Shown one piece after another: positions 48,960 to 59,183 of a stretch of 64,000 nt of DNA. This stretch comes from Treponema parvum (GTDB lineage: Bacteria; Spirochaetota; Spirochaetia; Treponematales; Treponemataceae). Numbering within the stretch: position 1 is the stretch's first letter; each line of letters opens with the position of its first letter. The stretch covers positions 2,232,001 through 2,296,000 of the forward strand of contig NZ_CP054257.1 in the NCBI RefSeq assembly GCF_017893945.1, given 5' to 3'. Under the pieces are notes generated by a model. The model did not search any database, was not told the origin of the DNA, and worked only from the letters and a program-made list of their open reading frames with translations. Made by a program: the position numbers and the translations under genes.

Positions 48960-50288
48960 CTAAAGATTTCGTGACCGAATCCTGCCCTTCTTTGTCAATC
49001 CGTCATGATGATGCATCTTAAGAAGAGCTTCCACCTGACTCATAGTATCCAAGTCGACGCCGACCATAATTATCAAAGACGTTCCGCCCATCAACATTGA
49101 AATTGACTGAGGAAATCCGAATAAATTTTGGATGACCGTCGGTAATACGGCTATAGCCGCAAGGAATAAAGAGCCCGGAAGAACTAAACGGTTCAACACC
49201 CGTTGTAAATATTCTTCGGTCTTATCGGTGCGTATACCGGGAATGGATCCGCCGTTTTCCCTAATGTTCTTAGCTATTTCAGTGGGGTTCAGGGATACCT
49301 GAGTGTAGAAGTATGCAAAGAATACTATAAGGATTACCATAAGAATATTATACCACCAGCCGGCCGGATTTAAAAAAGCTGAAAGCTTTCCTATCCATCG
49401 CGCCGAATTCTGGTTGCTTCCTATACTTGATATGATCTGCAGCGGAAATGTTAAAAACGACGATGCAAAAATTACGGGAATAACGTTCGACGGATTAATC
49501 TTAAACGGAATATACGTATTTTGACCGCCGTACATCTTTCTGCCGACTACACGTTTTGCATAGTGCACCGGAATTTTTCTCTCTCCCCGTTCTTCAAAAA
49601 TAACAAGTCCGATAATTCCGATAAACATGACAAAGACGACCACGACAAAGACGACATTTATTTCATTGTTGCCGACCATCTGCGCCAAGTCCAGAACCGC
49701 AGAAGGCAATCGGGCAACTATGCCCGCAAAAAGCAACATCGAAATTCCGTTGCCGATGCCGCGCGCCGTTATCTGATCGCCCAACCATATAGTTATCATT
49801 GTTCCCGTAGAAACCGTAAGCATAGCGAGCATTTTCATCTGTATGCTGCCGCTCCAAGCGTCGGGGATGCTGTCAGCGTAAACCGTTACGGCGAACGACT
49901 GTATGAGACACACTACGATGGTTCCGACGCGCGTCCACCACGCTACGCGGCGCTGCCCGCCGTCTTCCTGCGCCATACGTTTCAACGACGGAAAAATAAT
50001 AAGCGCAAGCTGCAAAATAATCTGCGTCGAAATGTAAGGCATAACGCCGAGCATGAATATTGAAAAACGCGAAAACGCGCCGCCTACAAAAAAGTCCATA
50101 TAGCTGGCAAAGGCGTTTCTATTCTGTGTTGCCAAATTATCGAAATACTGAAGCAGAACGGCTGCGTCGATTCCGGGAACGGTAAGAACGCTGCCCATGC
50201 GGAAAACAGCAAGGATAATAAAAGTAAAGAATAAGCGGTTTCGCAATTCTTTAAGTTTAAAAATATTTACAATAGGACTGCTTGCCAT
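48960..50288 (-). CDS. secY: Preprotein translocase subunit SecY
   Basis: The ten-helix channel of the Sec translocon, 442 residues, which is typical. Landmarks are ELRNRLFFTFIILAVFRMGSVLTVPGID, the plug-region sequence FFVGGAFSRFSIFMLGVMPYISTQIILQLA, GNGISMLLFAGIVARLPSAV and GGSIPGIRTDKTEEYLQRVLNRLVLPGS. It follows rplO by 15 bases in the spc operon order. It exports the signal-bearing proteins of this window. Confidence 0.97.
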   Translation of the reverse strand: MASSPIVNIFKLKELRNRLFFTFIILAVFRMGSVLTVPGIDAAVLLQYFDNLATQNRNAFASYMDFFVGGAFSRFSIFMLGVMPYISTQIILQLALIIFPSLKRMAQEDGGQRRVAWWTRVGTIVVCLIQSFAVTVYADSIPDAWSGSIQMKMLAMLTVSTGTMITIWLGDQITARGIGNGISMLLFAGIVARLPSAVLDLAQMVGNNEINVVFVVVVFVMFIGIIGLVIFEERGERKIPVHYAKRVVGRKMYGGQNTYIPFKINPSNVIPVIFASSFLTFPLQIISSIGSNQNSARWIGKLSAFLNPAGWWYNILMVILIVFFAYFYTQVSLNPTEIAKNIRENGGSIPGIRTDKTEEYLQRVLNRLVLPGSLFLAAIAVLPTVIQNLFGFPQSISMLMGGTSLIIMVGVDLDTMSQVEALLKMHHHDGLTKKGRIRSRNL

Positions 50289-50303
50289 CTGTTACTCCGT
50301 TGC

Positions 50304-50786
50304 TTATTTTTTTTCTTCAGATTTTTTCTCTGAATCCTTTACCGTAACTGTTCCGCCGGCTTTTTCAATTTTCGCTTTTGCGGAAGCGGAAACCTTATCC
50401 ACGTTAACCGAAAGTTTTTTCGTAAGCTCTCCGTCGCCGAGGATCTTTACCGAATAAGCGGATTTTCCGATCAATCCCTTGTCGATCAGGGTTTCCCTGC
50501 TCACAGTTTCGCCTTCGCCGTATTTCGCTTCGATTTCCGATAAATTAAAGACCGCGTATTCCTTTTTAAAAAGGGCGTTCGAAAAACCTCTGTTAGCGAT
50601 ACGGCGGTACAAGGGCATTTGGCCGCCTTCAAATCCGATATAGGTTTTCCCGCCGGAACGCGACTGCTGTCCCTTATTGCCGCGCCCTGCCGTAGTACCG
50701 CGGCCAGAAGATGAACCTCGGCCGACTCTTCTATCTTTTTTATTTGCGCCCTCGGGAGCGTTCAAAACAGGATTGTAATCCGCCAT
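50304..50786 (-). CDS. rplO: 50S ribosomal protein uL15
   Basis: A 160-residue large-subunit assembly protein. It has [38 protein letters not shown] and [19 protein letters not shown], both diagnostic. The C terminus ends in a charged tail ([10 protein letters not shown]) a little longer than usual. It overlaps the rpmD stop by one base. Confidence 0.97.
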   Translation of the reverse strand: MADYNPVLNAPEGANKKDRRVGRGSSSGRGTTAGRGNKGQQSRSGGKTYIGFEGGQMPLYRRIANRGFSNALFKKEYAVFNLSEIEAKYGEGETVSRETLIDKGLIGKSAYSVKILGDGELTKKLSVNVDKVSASAKAKIEKAGGTVTVKDSEKKSEEKK

Positions 50787-50971
50787 TATTTCACCTCTTC
50801 AACTTTTACTATATGAGAAACGCTTGCTATCATTCCACGTATAGAGGCATTGTCTTCATGTATCGCGCTTGAACTGATTCTTCTTAAGCCGAGACTCCTC
50901 ACCGTAGCGACCTTATCTTTTTTTTGCCCGATCGTACTTCTGATAAGAGTAACTTTGATCTTCTTTGCCAT
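50786..50971 (-). CDS. rpmD: 50S ribosomal protein uL30
   Basis: A 61-residue protein with the family pattern KKIKVTLIRSTIGQKKDKVATVRSLGLRRI and a C-terminal MIASVSHIVKVEEV. Length is typical of the bacterial short form. It lies between rpsE (3-base gap) and rplO (1-base overlap). Confidence 0.96.
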   Translation of the reverse strand: MAKKIKVTLIRSTIGQKKDKVATVRSLGLRRISSSAIHEDNASIRGMIASVSHIVKVEEVK

Positions 50972-50974
50972 AAA

Positions 50975-51490
50975 TTACCCCCACAACTCGGCCAGAGTCT
51001 TGCCTCTGTTAGCCGCTACAGTGCGCGCGTCAAGCATTTTTGCTATTGCATTGAAAGTCGCACGCACAACGTTTACCGAAGCGCTCGAACCGATCGACTT
51101 TGAAAGCACGTCGGTTGCGCCGGCGGCGTCCAAAACCGCACGCACCGTACCGCCGGCAATAATACCGGTACCGGAACACGCAGGTTTAAGCAGCACGGAA
51201 GAACTCTTGTATTTGCCGATAATTTCATGAGGAATGGTTCCGTTTTTTATGGGCAAAGTTATGAGGTTCCTTTTAGCCTTATCTATACTCTTTTTAATAG
51301 CTTCGCTTACGTCGTTGGCCTTTCCTAAACCGTAACCGACTCGTCCCTTTCTGTCGCCGACAACGGTCAGCGCCGCAAACGACATGCGCCGTCCGCCTTT
51401 TACGGTCTTCGCAGTGCGGTTAAGAGTAACGAGTTTTTCAATGAACTCTTTTTCTCTGGGGTCCTTATCAACATTTTTCCGATGTTCCAT
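50975..51490 (-). CDS. rpsE: 30S ribosomal protein uS5
   Basis: A 171-residue small-subunit protein at the mRNA entry channel, involved in translational fidelity. The double-stranded RNA-binding-like N domain has KTVKGGRRMSFAALTVVGDRKGRVGYGLGKANDVSEAI, and the C domain has AGGTVRAVLDAAGATDVLSKSIGSSASVNVVRA. Length is typical. It lies 8 bases after rplR. Confidence 0.97.
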   Translation of the reverse strand: MEHRKNVDKDPREKEFIEKLVTLNRTAKTVKGGRRMSFAALTVVGDRKGRVGYGLGKANDVSEAIKKSIDKAKRNLITLPIKNGTIPHEIIGKYKSSSVLLKPACSGTGIIAGGTVRAVLDAAGATDVLSKSIGSSASVNVVRATFNAIAKMLDARTVAANRGKTLAELWG

Positions 51491-51498
51491 AGCCTCTC

Positions 51499-51861
51499 CT
51501 AGAATACGATCCCGGCTTTACGGGTTCCGTCAGCAAGGGCTTTAATAACACCGTGATAAAGATAACCGTTCCGGTCAAAAACTACCGTAGTAATTTTTTT
51601 ATCTTTAAGGCGTGCCCCAAAAGCTTCTCCAAGTTTTGCAGCTCCGTCCGTATTGGGCTTAAGAGCGGCAAAATCCTTTTCAAGTGTGGAAATTGAAGCA
51701 AGGGTTTTTCCCTCATCATCATCAATTACCTGAACATAAAGATTACAATTGCTGCGGGTCACAGTCATGCGCGGACGAAGAGCCGTTCCGTAAACGGATT
51801 TACGGATATGGATCTTTCTATGCAGACGTTTTCTTCTTTTATCGTCAAGTTTCTTTAACAT
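51499..51861 (-). CDS. rplR: 50S ribosomal protein uL18
   Basis: A 120-residue 5S rRNA-binding protein. It shows [49 protein letters not shown] and the C-terminal [24 protein letters not shown], both diagnostic. It lies 11 bases after rplF. Confidence 0.96.
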   Translation of the reverse strand: MLKKLDDKRRKRLHRKIHIRKSVYGTALRPRMTVTRSNCNLYVQVIDDDEGKTLASISTLEKDFAALKPNTDGAAKLGEAFGARLKDKKITTVVFDRNGYLYHGVIKALADGTRKAGIVF

Positions 51862-51872
51862 ATCGCTTCACC

Positions 51873-52412
51873 TTATTTAACACCGGTCTTACCGACTTTG
51901 CGTCTGATGACTTCAGTAGAATAACGAATTCCCTTTCCCTTGTAAGGTTCGGGTTTACGTAATTTACGAATCTGAGCGCTGAATTCTCCGACCTGCTGCT
52001 TGCTTATGCCGGAAACGGTAACCTGCCCCTGTGCGTCGGCCGTCACCGTAAGACCGTCCGGGATCATCGCAACAAAGTCGTTGGAATAGCCCAAGTTCAT
52101 AACGAGCGTTTTTCCCTGCACTTCAGCGCGGTAACCTACGCCTGTTATGACAAGCGTTTTTGAAAAGCCCTTCGAAACGCCTATGACCATGTTATGGATC
52201 AGGTTACGGTACAGCCCGTGTGCGGCATTTGCAGCCTTCGTTTCTTCCAGCGGCGTCACCAACACCTCGTTTCCCTTAACTTCGATAGAAACGTTATTCG
52301 TATAATCCTGTTTCAATTCACCCTTAGGCCCCTTTACGGTAACCAAAGAAGGAGCGACGTTTACGCTTACGCCCTCGGGAATAGCTACAGGAAGTTTACC
52401 AAGTTTTGACAT
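51873..52412 (-). CDS. rplF: 50S ribosomal protein uL6
   Basis: A 179-residue protein near the factor-binding site of the large subunit. It shows [49 protein letters not shown] text (read here as [10 protein letters not shown]) and the C-terminal [26 protein letters not shown]. Length is typical. It lies 12 bases after rpsH. Confidence 0.97.
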   Translation of the reverse strand: MSKLGKLPVAIPEGVSVNVAPSLVTVKGPKGELKQDYTNNVSIEVKGNEVLVTPLEETKAANAAHGLYRNLIHNMVIGVSKGFSKTLVITGVGYRAEVQGKTLVMNLGYSNDFVAMIPDGLTVTADAQGQVTVSGISKQQVGEFSAQIRKLRKPEPYKGKGIRYSTEVIRRKVGKTGVK

Positions 52413-52424
52413 GTCGTACTCCTA

Positions 52425-52823
52425 TTACCAAACCTTACAGACGAGCTCGCCGCCCACCATCTTCTCTCTAGCCTTACGAACAGTGGTAACGCCGGAAGAT
52501 GTTGAAACGATAACTATGCCGTAGCCGTTAAAAACACGCGGCATATCTTTATAACCCGAATAAACGCGGCGTCCGGGCGTTGAAATTTTTTCAAGTCCGT
52601 GAATTACCGAACCGTTTTGATCGTCATATTTTAAGAATATGCGGATCACACTGTGGCCTTCTTCCTGAACCTTTTTAAAGTTTTTGATAAACCCTTCGGT
52701 TTTCAGGATTTTCACGATTTCCAACTTTAATTTGGAAGCGGGAATGTCTACCTTTTCGTGGCGGGCCTGTGCCGCATTCCGGATCTTTGTAAGCATATCT
52801 GCTACGGGATCTGATGCACTCAT
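52425..52823 (-). CDS. rpsH: 30S ribosomal protein uS8
   Basis: A 132-residue primary 16S rRNA-binding protein and, in many bacteria, the repressor of the spc operon. It shows [42 protein letters not shown] and the C-terminal [31 protein letters not shown]. Length is typical. No spc-type S8 target was identified in the leader. Confidence 0.97.
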   Translation of the reverse strand: MSASDPVADMLTKIRNAAQARHEKVDIPASKLKLEIVKILKTEGFIKNFKKVQEEGHSVIRIFLKYDDQNGSVIHGLEKISTPGRRVYSGYKDMPRVFNGYGIVIVSTSSGVTTVRKAREKMVGGELVCKVW

Positions 52824-52840
52824 TTTACTCTCCTACCACG

Positions 52841-53026
52841 CTACCAGCTGGATTTAATGACGCCGGGCAATAAGCCTTGGCTTGCATATTTACGAAAACA
52901 AATTCTGCACATCTTGAATTTCCGCAGATAGCCTCTTGCCCTGCCGCAAAGCGGACACCGGTTATATCTGCGTGTGCTGTACTTAGGCGTACGGGATGCC
53001 TTTATCATCATTGATTTTTTAGCCAT
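52841..53026 (-). CDS. rpsN: 30S ribosomal protein uS14, zinc-binding type Z
   Basis: A 61-residue small-subunit head protein. The four zinc ligands are present (Cys24, Cys27, Cys40 and Cys43), so this is the short zinc form rather than the 101-residue zinc-free form. The [30 protein letters not shown] tail is diagnostic. It lies 11 bases after rplE. Confidence 0.96.
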   Translation of the reverse strand: MAKKSMMIKASRTPKYSTRRYNRCPLCGRARGYLRKFKMCRICFRKYASQGLLPGVIKSSW

Positions 53027-53037
53027 GAACTCCTCAC

Positions 53038-53589
53038 TTATTTACGGAAGGGCATGTTGAACTTGGCAAGCAGAGCACGGGCTTCACTATCCGTTCTGGC
53101 ACTAGTTACAATAGCAACGTTTAATCCGGAAATTTTAGCGATCTTATCGAAATCGATCTCCGGAAAAATTATTTGCTCTGTAATACCAAGAGAAAAATTT
53201 CCGTGACCGTCAAAGCCGGTAGCTTTGATTCCGCGGAAATCCTTGACACGCGGCAGAGCGACATTGATAAGTCTGTCGAGGAACTCATACATGATGTTTC
53301 CTCGGAGCGTTACCATTACGCCTACCTCATTGCCCTCACGAAGCTTGAAGTTCGCAATACTTTTCCTCGCCTTTGTTTTTACAGCTTTCTGACCGGTTAT
53401 TTGGGTAAGGTCGTCAAGCGCGGCATCAAGGAGTTTCTTATTTGTGAGAGCTTCGCCTACACCCATGCTGACAACTACCTTTTTTACGGCGGGTATCTGC
53501 ATGACTGAAGTATAGCCGAGCTCTTTAAAAAGCTCTGGCGCGATAGTGTCCTTATAGACTTTCTTAAGCCGGGGTACGTAATTATCCAT
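53038..53589 (-). CDS. rplE: 50S ribosomal protein uL5
   Basis: A 183-residue 5S rRNA-binding protein of the central protuberance. It shows [67 protein letters not shown] text (here [15 protein letters not shown]) and [20 protein letters not shown]. Length is typical. Its ATG overlaps the rplX stop by one base. Confidence 0.97.
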   Translation of the reverse strand: MDNYVPRLKKVYKDTIAPELFKELGYTSVMQIPAVKKVVVSMGVGEALTNKKLLDAALDDLTQITGQKAVKTKARKSIANFKLREGNEVGVMVTLRGNIMYEFLDRLINVALPRVKDFRGIKATGFDGHGNFSLGITEQIIFPEIDFDKIAKISGLNVAIVTSARTDSEARALLAKFNMPFRK

Positions 53590-53903
53590 TACAGTGCTTC
53601 TCCACTTTTGCGGCTGACACGAATTTTCTTGTCGCCTTCAATCTTATATCCGACTCTCGTCGGGTTACCTTTTTTGTCAACGACTGCAACATTGGAAATA
53701 TGCAGCGGCGCTTCAATTTCGGCGATACCGCCCTGATCCTGCTGAGAGCGTTTTTTCATTGCTTTTTTAACAATGTTTATGCCCGACACGATCACCGCAT
53801 CTTTTTTAGGAATGATGCGGACAACGGTTCCGCGTTTACCTTTGTCTTTACCTGCAAGCACTTGAACCGTATCGTCCTTACGGATTTTATATTTTTTGTC
53901 CAT
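53589..53903 (-). CDS. rplX: 50S ribosomal protein uL24
   Basis: A 104-residue protein that initiates large-subunit assembly. The KOW motif is clear ([42 protein letters not shown]). The ATG at 53903 is chosen over a TTG at 53909 because an AAGGA site lies about 9 bases upstream. It lies 12 bases after rplN. Confidence 0.96.
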   Translation of the reverse strand: MDKKYKIRKDDTVQVLAGKDKGKRGTVVRIIPKKDAVIVSGINIVKKAMKKRSQQDQGGIAEIEAPLHISNVAVVDKKGNPTRVGYKIEGDKKIRVSRKSGEAL

Positions 53904-53915
53904 AGTCAATATTCC

Positions 53916-54284
53916 TTACAAAACTTCCGGAGCAAGCGAGATTATCTTCATGTAATCCAAATCGCGCAGCTCGCGGGCGACGGGTCCGAAAATGCGCTTG
54001 CCCTTGGGATTCTTATTTTCGTCTACGATGACGCAAGCGTTATCGTCAAAACGGATATAAGTTCCGTCCGGACGGCGGTATTCTTTTGCCTGGCGGACAA
54101 TAACGGCCTTTTCAACGGAACCCTTTTTTATAGTAGACGTAGGAATCGCTTCTTTTACGGCTACGACAACAATGTCACCGATTCCGGCATAGCGGCGGTG
54201 AGATCCGCCGATGACCTTAATACACTGGACGATTTTTGCGCCGGAGTTGTCAGCGACGGTCATGTTTGACTGCATCTGAATCAT
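53916..54284 (-). CDS. rplN: 50S ribosomal protein uL14
   Basis: A 122-residue protein at the subunit interface. It shows [48 protein letters not shown] and [28 protein letters not shown], both diagnostic. Length is exactly typical. It lies 11 bases after rpsQ. Confidence 0.97.
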   Translation of the reverse strand: MIQMQSNMTVADNSGAKIVQCIKVIGGSHRRYAGIGDIVVVAVKEAIPTSTIKKGSVEKAVIVRQAKEYRRPDGTYIRFDDNACVIVDENKNPKGKRIFGPVARELRDLDYMKIISLAPEVL

Positions 54285-54295
54285 AGTTTTTCTCC

Positions 54296-54568
54296 TTATT
54301 TAGCGCGTTCAACGATCTCGGCCAAACGCCAGCACTTATCCTTGCTCAAGGGGCGGCATTCCACAATACGGACCGTATCACCGATATGGGCGTCATTTTT
54401 TTCATCATGAGCCTTATATTTTTTAGTCCACGTAACATATTTTTTGTAAAGCTGATCCATTCGTTTTGTAGAAACGGTGACGACTATCGTCTTATCCATC
54501 TTATCGCTTGTGACAAGTCCTACAAAAGAACGTTTCGACGCTTTGGCTTTTACAGCTTGTTCTTCCAC
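54296..54568 (-). CDS. rpsQ: 30S ribosomal protein uS17
   Basis: A 90-residue primary 16S rRNA-binding protein. It shows [42 protein letters not shown] and the C-terminal [26 protein letters not shown] short N-terminal Glu/Lys/Ala extension is present. It lies 10 bases after rpmC. Confidence 0.96.
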   Translation of the reverse strand: MEEQAVKAKASKRSFVGLVTSDKMDKTIVVTVSTKRMDQLYKKYVTWTKKYKAHDEKNDAHIGDTVRIVECRPLSKDKCWRLAEIVERAK

Positions 54569-54578
54569 GGCTCAGCTC

Positions 54579-54791
54579 CTACTTATTCTCTCCGGCAAGT
54601 TCTTTTTGCCGGATAAACGTATTCAAGCGGGCGATCTCTCGGCGCATAGTACGTTTTTGCATCGGATTATCAACATGGGAAATGATCATCTGAAAACGCA
54701 AATCCATGTATTTCTTTTTCTGCTCTGTAAGCTGATTTACCAATTCAGCATAAGACAGTTCTTTGTCTGTTTTTTTTGTCGACTTTGCCAT
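54579..54791 (-). CDS. rpmC: 50S ribosomal protein uL29
   Basis: A 70-residue helical protein at the peptide exit. It shows SYAELVNQLTEQKKKYMDLRFQMIISHVDNPMQKRTMRREIARLNTFIRQKE, consistent with the two-helix hairpin of uL29. It lies 11 bases after rplP. Confidence 0.95.
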   Translation of the reverse strand: MAKSTKKTDKELSYAELVNQLTEQKKKYMDLRFQMIISHVDNPMQKRTMRREIARLNTFIRQKELAGENK

Positions 54792-54802
54792 CTTATACCT
54801 CC

Positions 54803-55222
54803 TTAATCTTTTGTAGGCTTATAAGCAATTTTTGTTTTTATGGGCAATTTACTTGCCGCAAGCTTTAAAGCGTCGGCAGCAAGCCCCTTTTCGATTCCGC
54901 CTATTTCAAACAGTATCATGCCCGGCTTTATGTTCGCAGCCCAAAATTCAGGAGCGCCTTTTCCTTTACCCATACGGGTTTCGGCAGGCTTCCGTGAAAT
55001 CGGCTTATCCGGAAAGACGCGAATCCAAACCTGTCCGGCGCGATTTATCTTACGGTTGATCGCAACACGGGCAGCTTCGATATGAGTCGCACGCAGCCAG
55101 ACGGGATCCATGGCCACAAGCGCGACGTCTCCAAAATCAATATTATTATCGCGCGTAGCAAAACCGTGTTGTCTGCCGCGCTGCACCTTACGGTGAATTA
55201 CTCTTTTAGGACTAAGTGGCAT
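54803..55222 (-). CDS. rplP: 50S ribosomal protein uL16
   Basis: A 139-residue protein near the A-site tRNA. It shows MPLSPKRVIHRKVQRGRQHGFATRDNNIDFGDVALVAMDPVWLRATHIEAARVAINR and RMGKGKGAPEFWAANIKPGMILFEIGG. Length is typical. Its start is 3 bases after the rpsC stop. Confidence 0.97.
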   Translation of the reverse strand: MPLSPKRVIHRKVQRGRQHGFATRDNNIDFGDVALVAMDPVWLRATHIEAARVAINRKINRAGQVWIRVFPDKPISRKPAETRMGKGKGAPEFWAANIKPGMILFEIGGIEKGLAADALKLAASKLPIKTKIAYKPTKD

Positions 55223-55225
55223 AGA

Positions 55226-55999
55226 CTAACTCCTTGAAGCCTTGTCCGCGTTTTCGGCGCCTTTTTCGACGGAGGTTTCACCGTCTTGTCCGGTCGCATT
55301 TGCACGGGCAGGTCTTTCACGCCGAGGCTTTCGGACAAGCTGTCCTGCGTCTTCGTTCTGCTCATGACCATAATTCATGCCGTTGTACACCCAAACTTTT
55401 ACGCCTATTTTGCCGTAAGTAGTGAGAGCTTCAAAGACACCATAGTCGATATCCGCACGAAGAGTGTGAAGAGGAACTCTTCCTTCCTTCTGCTCTTCGC
55501 TCCGCTTCATTTCGGCGCCGCCGAGACGTCCGGCCAAGCGGATCTTTATACCCTGAGCGCCGGCTCTCATAGCGTTGCTCGTCGCCTGCTTCATAGCTTT
55601 ACGGAATGAAGCGCGACCCATCATTTGACGGCCTACATTTTGCGCAATCAAAGAAGCGTTGACGTCGGCGCGTTTGATCTCTTTTATCTTTATCTGCACC
55701 TTCTTTGTCAGCTGCTTTTGAATGTCCGTACTGATCTTTTCGATCGTAGCGCCTTTTACACCGATAATTACTCCCGGGCGGGCCGTGTGAATCACGATGG
55801 TAACCCGCTGAGGATGACGAATGATCTCAATCTGTGCGATGTCCGCATTTTTACATTCCGGAAACTCGGAGATCATTTTTCTGATCTTCATGTCTTCCAA
55901 AACCAGGTCTGCATATTCACGGGGAGATGCATACCAGCGGGACTGCCATGTCTTGTTGATTCCAAGACGTAAACCGATAGGACTAACTTTCTGACCCAC
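55226..55999 (-). CDS. rpsC: 30S ribosomal protein uS3
   Basis: A 257-residue small-subunit protein at the mRNA entry. It shows [35 protein letters not shown], the KH domain [21 protein letters not shown] and [24 protein letters not shown]. The start is GTG at 55999, supported by GGAGG 6 bases upstream and by family length; an ATG at 56023 would add a basic stretch lying inside rplV. The C-terminal 35 residues after [12 protein letters not shown] are a Glu/Ala-rich extension. Confidence 0.96.
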   Translation of the reverse strand: MGQKVSPIGLRLGINKTWQSRWYASPREYADLVLEDMKIRKMISEFPECKNADIAQIEIIRHPQRVTIVIHTARPGVIIGVKGATIEKISTDIQKQLTKKVQIKIKEIKRADVNASLIAQNVGRQMMGRASFRKAMKQATSNAMRAGAQGIKIRLAGRLGGAEMKRSEEQKEGRVPLHTLRADIDYGVFEALTTYGKIGVKVWVYNGMNYGHEQNEDAGQLVRKPRRERPARANATGQDGETSVEKGAENADKASRS

Positions 56000-56000
56000 T

Positions 56001-56357
56001 TTATTCCTCCGCCTTTTCGTCAACGACCACTGTAATATGACACATGCGTTTTAAAAGCTGATCGGCGCGGCCGCGCGCACGGAACCAAACTCTTTTCAGT
56101 CTAGGGCCTTCGTCAATACGAATTTCCTTAACGAACAGCATGTCTTCATCCAGTTTGTTGTTAGCATTCAGCGCATTGGCCACCGCAGACTTCAACGTGC
56201 CGCGGATAAGTTCCGCGCCTTTCTGCGGCATATTCTCAAGAATCGCCATCGCCTTCGAACAGGACTTTTGATTGATCACATGCGCTACAGGACGAACTTT
56301 AGTAGGAGATGCGATCAGGAATTTTGCAGTGGCTACATAACCTTTCTTTACAGTCAT
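56001..56357 (-). CDS. rplV: 50S ribosomal protein uL22
   Basis: A 118-residue protein whose loop lines the nascent-peptide tunnel. It shows [42 protein letters not shown] and the C-terminal [29 protein letters not shown]. The ATG at 56357 has an AGGTGG site. It lies 12 bases after rpsS, in the standard S10 order. Confidence 0.96.
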   Translation of the reverse strand: MTVKKGYVATAKFLIASPTKVRPVAHVINQKSCSKAMAILENMPQKGAELIRGTLKSAVANALNANNKLDEDMLFVKEIRIDEGPRLKRVWFRARGRADQLLKRMCHITVVVDEKAEE

Positions 56358-56369
56358 AATATCCACCTA

Positions 56370-56669
56370 TTATTTAGCTGCCGGAGCCGCGCCGGCGCTA
56401 GCTTTTTTATCAGTACCACCATGTCCGCGGAATATACGCGTAGGAGCAAACTCGCCGAGCTTGTGCCCGACAAGGTTTTCCGTGATATAAACCGGAATCC
56501 ATGTTTTTCCGTTATAGACGGAAATCGTATTGCCAACCATTTCAGGGATGATTGTAGAGCAGCGGGAATATGTCTTTATCATCTTCCTGTCAGACTCTTT
56601 ATTCATTTCCGTAACCTTTTTATACAGGCTCTTTTCAACAAAAGGGCCTTTTTTAACAGATCTTGACAC
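56370..56669 (-). CDS. rpsS: 30S ribosomal protein uS19
   Basis: A 99-residue small-subunit head protein. It shows [67 protein letters not shown] and FRGHGG. A C-terminal Ala-rich tail ([11 protein letters not shown]) is extra. The start codon is GTG, 6 bases after a GGAG site. It lies 17 bases after rplB. Confidence 0.96.
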   Translation of the reverse strand: MSRSVKKGPFVEKSLYKKVTEMNKESDRKMIKTYSRCSTIIPEMVGNTISVYNGKTWIPVYITENLVGHKLGEFAPTRIFRGHGGTDKKASAGAAPAAK

Positions 56670-56686
56670 TATTAACTCCTATACAA

Positions 56687-57511
56687 CTATTTCTTCCGAC
56701 GCGAAACGATAAATCTGTCCGACGTCTTCCGCTTGTTGCGGGTTTTATAGCCTTTGCAAGGCTGTCCCCAAGGAGTAACGGGGTTACGTCCCTTACCTCT
56801 GCCTTCACCGCCGCCGAGCGGATGATCCACAGGGTTCATCGCCATACCGCGCACGGAAGGACGAATTCCGAGCCACCTTGAATGTCCGGCTTTACCCAGC
56901 TGAACATTCATGTGGTCTTCATTTCCTACCACGCCGATCGTAGCATAGCATTTTCCGTTTACGCGGCGGAGTTCGCTTGACGGCAGGCGGAGAGTTACAT
57001 AGTCTCCTTCCTTCGCCGCGACCTGCGCGCTTGCGCCTGCGGACCTGGCCAACTGCCCGCCGCGGCCTATCGTCAATTCAATATTATGCACGGTAAAACC
57101 CACAGGAATTACCGAAAGCGGAAGCGCGTTTCCCACGGAAGGATCCGCATTTTCTCCGGACATTATCTTTTGCCCTACGGTCAAACCTTTAGGCGCAATA
57201 ATATAACGCTTGTCGCCGTCGGCATAGAAAATCAATGCGATATTCGCACTCCTGTTCGGATCGTATTCTATAGTCTTGACGGTTCCCGGAATTCCGTGTT
57301 TGTCGCGTCTAAAATCAATATCACGGTATCTGCGCTTGTGTCCGCCCCCCTGATGACGTACGGAAATACGTCCTCCGGCGCCGCGTCCTCCGTAAGACTT
57401 TCTGCCCGACACCAGAGTTTTTTCCGGCTTGTCGGCAGTCAGTTCATCCTTTCGCAGGTCAACACGTGTTCGGGTCCCTGCGGTGACCGGCTTAAAAATT
57501 TTCAGAGCCAT
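56687..57511 (-). CDS. rplB: 50S ribosomal protein uL2
   Basis: A 274-residue protein central to subunit association and the peptidyl-transferase region. It shows [68 protein letters not shown] and [39 protein letters not shown], which contains the conserved His. Length is typical. It lies 31 bases after rplW. Confidence 0.98.
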   Translation of the reverse strand: MALKIFKPVTAGTRTRVDLRKDELTADKPEKTLVSGRKSYGGRGAGGRISVRHQGGGHKRRYRDIDFRRDKHGIPGTVKTIEYDPNRSANIALIFYADGDKRYIIAPKGLTVGQKIMSGENADPSVGNALPLSVIPVGFTVHNIELTIGRGGQLARSAGASAQVAAKEGDYVTLRLPSSELRRVNGKCYATIGVVGNEDHMNVQLGKAGHSRWLGIRPSVRGMAMNPVDHPLGGGEGRGKGRNPVTPWGQPCKGYKTRNKRKTSDRFIVSRRKK

Positions 57512-57542
57512 ATCTGATTCCCCTTAATTCGCAGTCTAAGGC

Positions 57543-57827
57543 TTAAGCGCCTTCGAACACCTTAATCGTCTCGCCGTGTGCTATGCGCACTACGGCTTTT
57601 TTATAAGAAGACGTACGCCCGGGTCTGCCCCGAAGGCGTTTAATCTTTCCCATCACATTCATCGTCGTACAGCCTATAACTTTTACACTGAAAAGTTTTG
57701 AAACCGCATCCTTAACCTGTGTTTTAGTAGCATCGGAACGCACAATAAATACATATTTATCCTGTTCGCGCAATGCATTTGCCTTTTCGGAAATAACAGG
57801 CTTTATAATAACGTCTTCGTTAAACAT
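57543..57827 (-). CDS. rplW: 50S ribosomal protein uL23
   Basis: A 94-residue protein at the tunnel exit that docks SRP and trigger factor. It shows DVIIKPVISEKANALREQDKYVFIVRSDATKTQVKDAVSKLFSVKVIGC and MGKIKRLRGRPGRTSSYKKAVV. Length is typical. It overlaps the rplD stop by one base. Confidence 0.96.
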   Translation of the reverse strand: MFNEDVIIKPVISEKANALREQDKYVFIVRSDATKTQVKDAVSKLFSVKVIGCTTMNVMGKIKRLRGRPGRTSSYKKAVVRIAHGETIKVFEGA

Positions 57828-58468
57828 TATTCAGCCTCCTTTTCGTCAGCATTGTAAAACTGTGAAATATTTTTCGCAGCCGTTTCAAGCAAAATGACTT
57901 TGCGTCCGTAAAACAAGTCGTGCGCACGCAATCGGTTATAAGAAAGGAAGTATAAATTGGGAATATTGTTTCCGGCCTGCTTTATCTTTGCGTCATCATC
58001 TTTAAGGATGATAACAGTCCTTTCATTTTTGGCAAAATTATCAAGAATTTTTACCAAATCCTTTGTCTTTCCGCTTTCTACGGTAAAATCTTCCACCACG
58101 GTGAGCCTGTCGCTCTGCGCCTGAAGGCTCAAAATCGACTTCATCGCCAAGCGCTTTGCTTTTTTAGGGATGGAATAGCTGAAATCTCTCGGTTTCGGGC
58201 CAAATATAACGCCGCCGCCGACTAAAAGCGGAGATTTTTTATCGCCGCGCCGGGCACGCCCGGTGCCTTTTTGTTTATACGGCTTTGCATTGCTGCCGTG
58301 CACTTCGGAACGGCCCTTTGTGCAAGCCGTGCCCACGCGCTTATTTGCCAGTTCATTATTGATGGCATAGTAAATGACATCCTCATTCACAGGAAGACCG
58401 AACACTTTATCATCAAGCATAATAGTGCGCAGCTCTTTACCATCGACAGAATAGACTTTCTTTTCCAT
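57827..58468 (-). CDS. rplD: 50S ribosomal protein uL4
   Basis: A 213-residue protein whose loop reaches the peptide tunnel; in some bacteria it autoregulates the S10 operon. It shows PVNEDVIYYAINNELANKRVGTACTKGRSEVHGSNAKPYKQKGTGRARRGDKKSPLLVGGGVIFGPKPRDFSYSIPKK in the expected order. Length is typical. It lies 18 bases after rplC. Confidence 0.97.
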   Translation of the reverse strand: MEKKVYSVDGKELRTIMLDDKVFGLPVNEDVIYYAINNELANKRVGTACTKGRSEVHGSNAKPYKQKGTGRARRGDKKSPLLVGGGVIFGPKPRDFSYSIPKKAKRLAMKSILSLQAQSDRLTVVEDFTVESGKTKDLVKILDNFAKNERTVIILKDDDAKIKQAGNNIPNLYFLSYNRLRAHDLFYGRKVILLETAAKNISQFYNADEKEAE

Positions 58469-58486
58469 AATTATCTTCCTCCGTCG

Positions 58487-59107
58487 TTATTTCTTTACCG
58501 CGGACTTGACGATCAGCGTACAGTCTTTATTCCCGGGTACCGCCCCGCGAACCATAATAACTTTCAATTCAGGATCAACTTTAATGATCTTAAGATTTTG
58601 CACCGTGACTTTTTCAGAACCCATGCGACCGGGGAGCTTCGTGTTCTTAAAACAATGCCCGGGTGTTGTGGAATGCCCCGTACCGCCCGGCTCTCGATGA
58701 AATTTGGAACCGTGCGTAGCGCGTCCGCCGTGGAATCCCCACCGCTTCATTACGCCGGCAAAACCCTTGCCCTTAGAAGTCGCACTCACGTCAAGAAAAC
58801 GTGTTTTTTCAAACAGTTCAAGACCTACAAGGTCTCCTACTTTTACGTCATTGTCAAAATCGCGAAATTCTTTTAAATAACGTTTCGGTGAAATATTTTC
58901 AGGAAACTGTCCGGCATATGCCTTGCTGGCCTTTGAAGACTTAATATCTTCAAGACCCAAAACTACGGCATCATACCCGTTGGTTTCTTTTGTCTTTGTG
59001 GAAACAACCACATTAGGTTCGACGTGGATCACGGTTACTGGTATAAGATTACCGCTTTCGTCAAAAACCTGGGTCATCCCCACTTTTTTTGCAATCAGAC
59101 CTTTCAT
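58487..59107 (-). CDS. rplC: 50S ribosomal protein uL3
   Basis: A 206-residue large-subunit assembly initiator. It begins MKGLIAKKVGMTQVFDESG and has the loop GFAGVMKRWGFHGGRATHGSKFHREPGGTGH, followed by PGRMGSEKVTVQNLKIIKVD. The ATG at 59107 is preferred because a GGAGA site lies 8 bases upstream and matches the family start; a frame start at 59128 would add seven residues. It lies 76 bases after rpsJ. Confidence 0.97.
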   Translation of the reverse strand: MKGLIAKKVGMTQVFDESGNLIPVTVIHVEPNVVVSTKTKETNGYDAVVLGLEDIKSSKASKAYAGQFPENISPKRYLKEFRDFDNDVKVGDLVGLELFEKTRFLDVSATSKGKGFAGVMKRWGFHGGRATHGSKFHREPGGTGHSTTPGHCFKNTKLPGRMGSEKVTVQNLKIIKVDPELKVIMVRGAVPGNKDCTLIVKSAVKK

Positions 59108-59183
59108 TCTGATGTTCTCCTTAAACAATTTACGGCCGTCATCCCAGATCCGGAGGACCGATACCGTTTAAAAGCAATAAAAA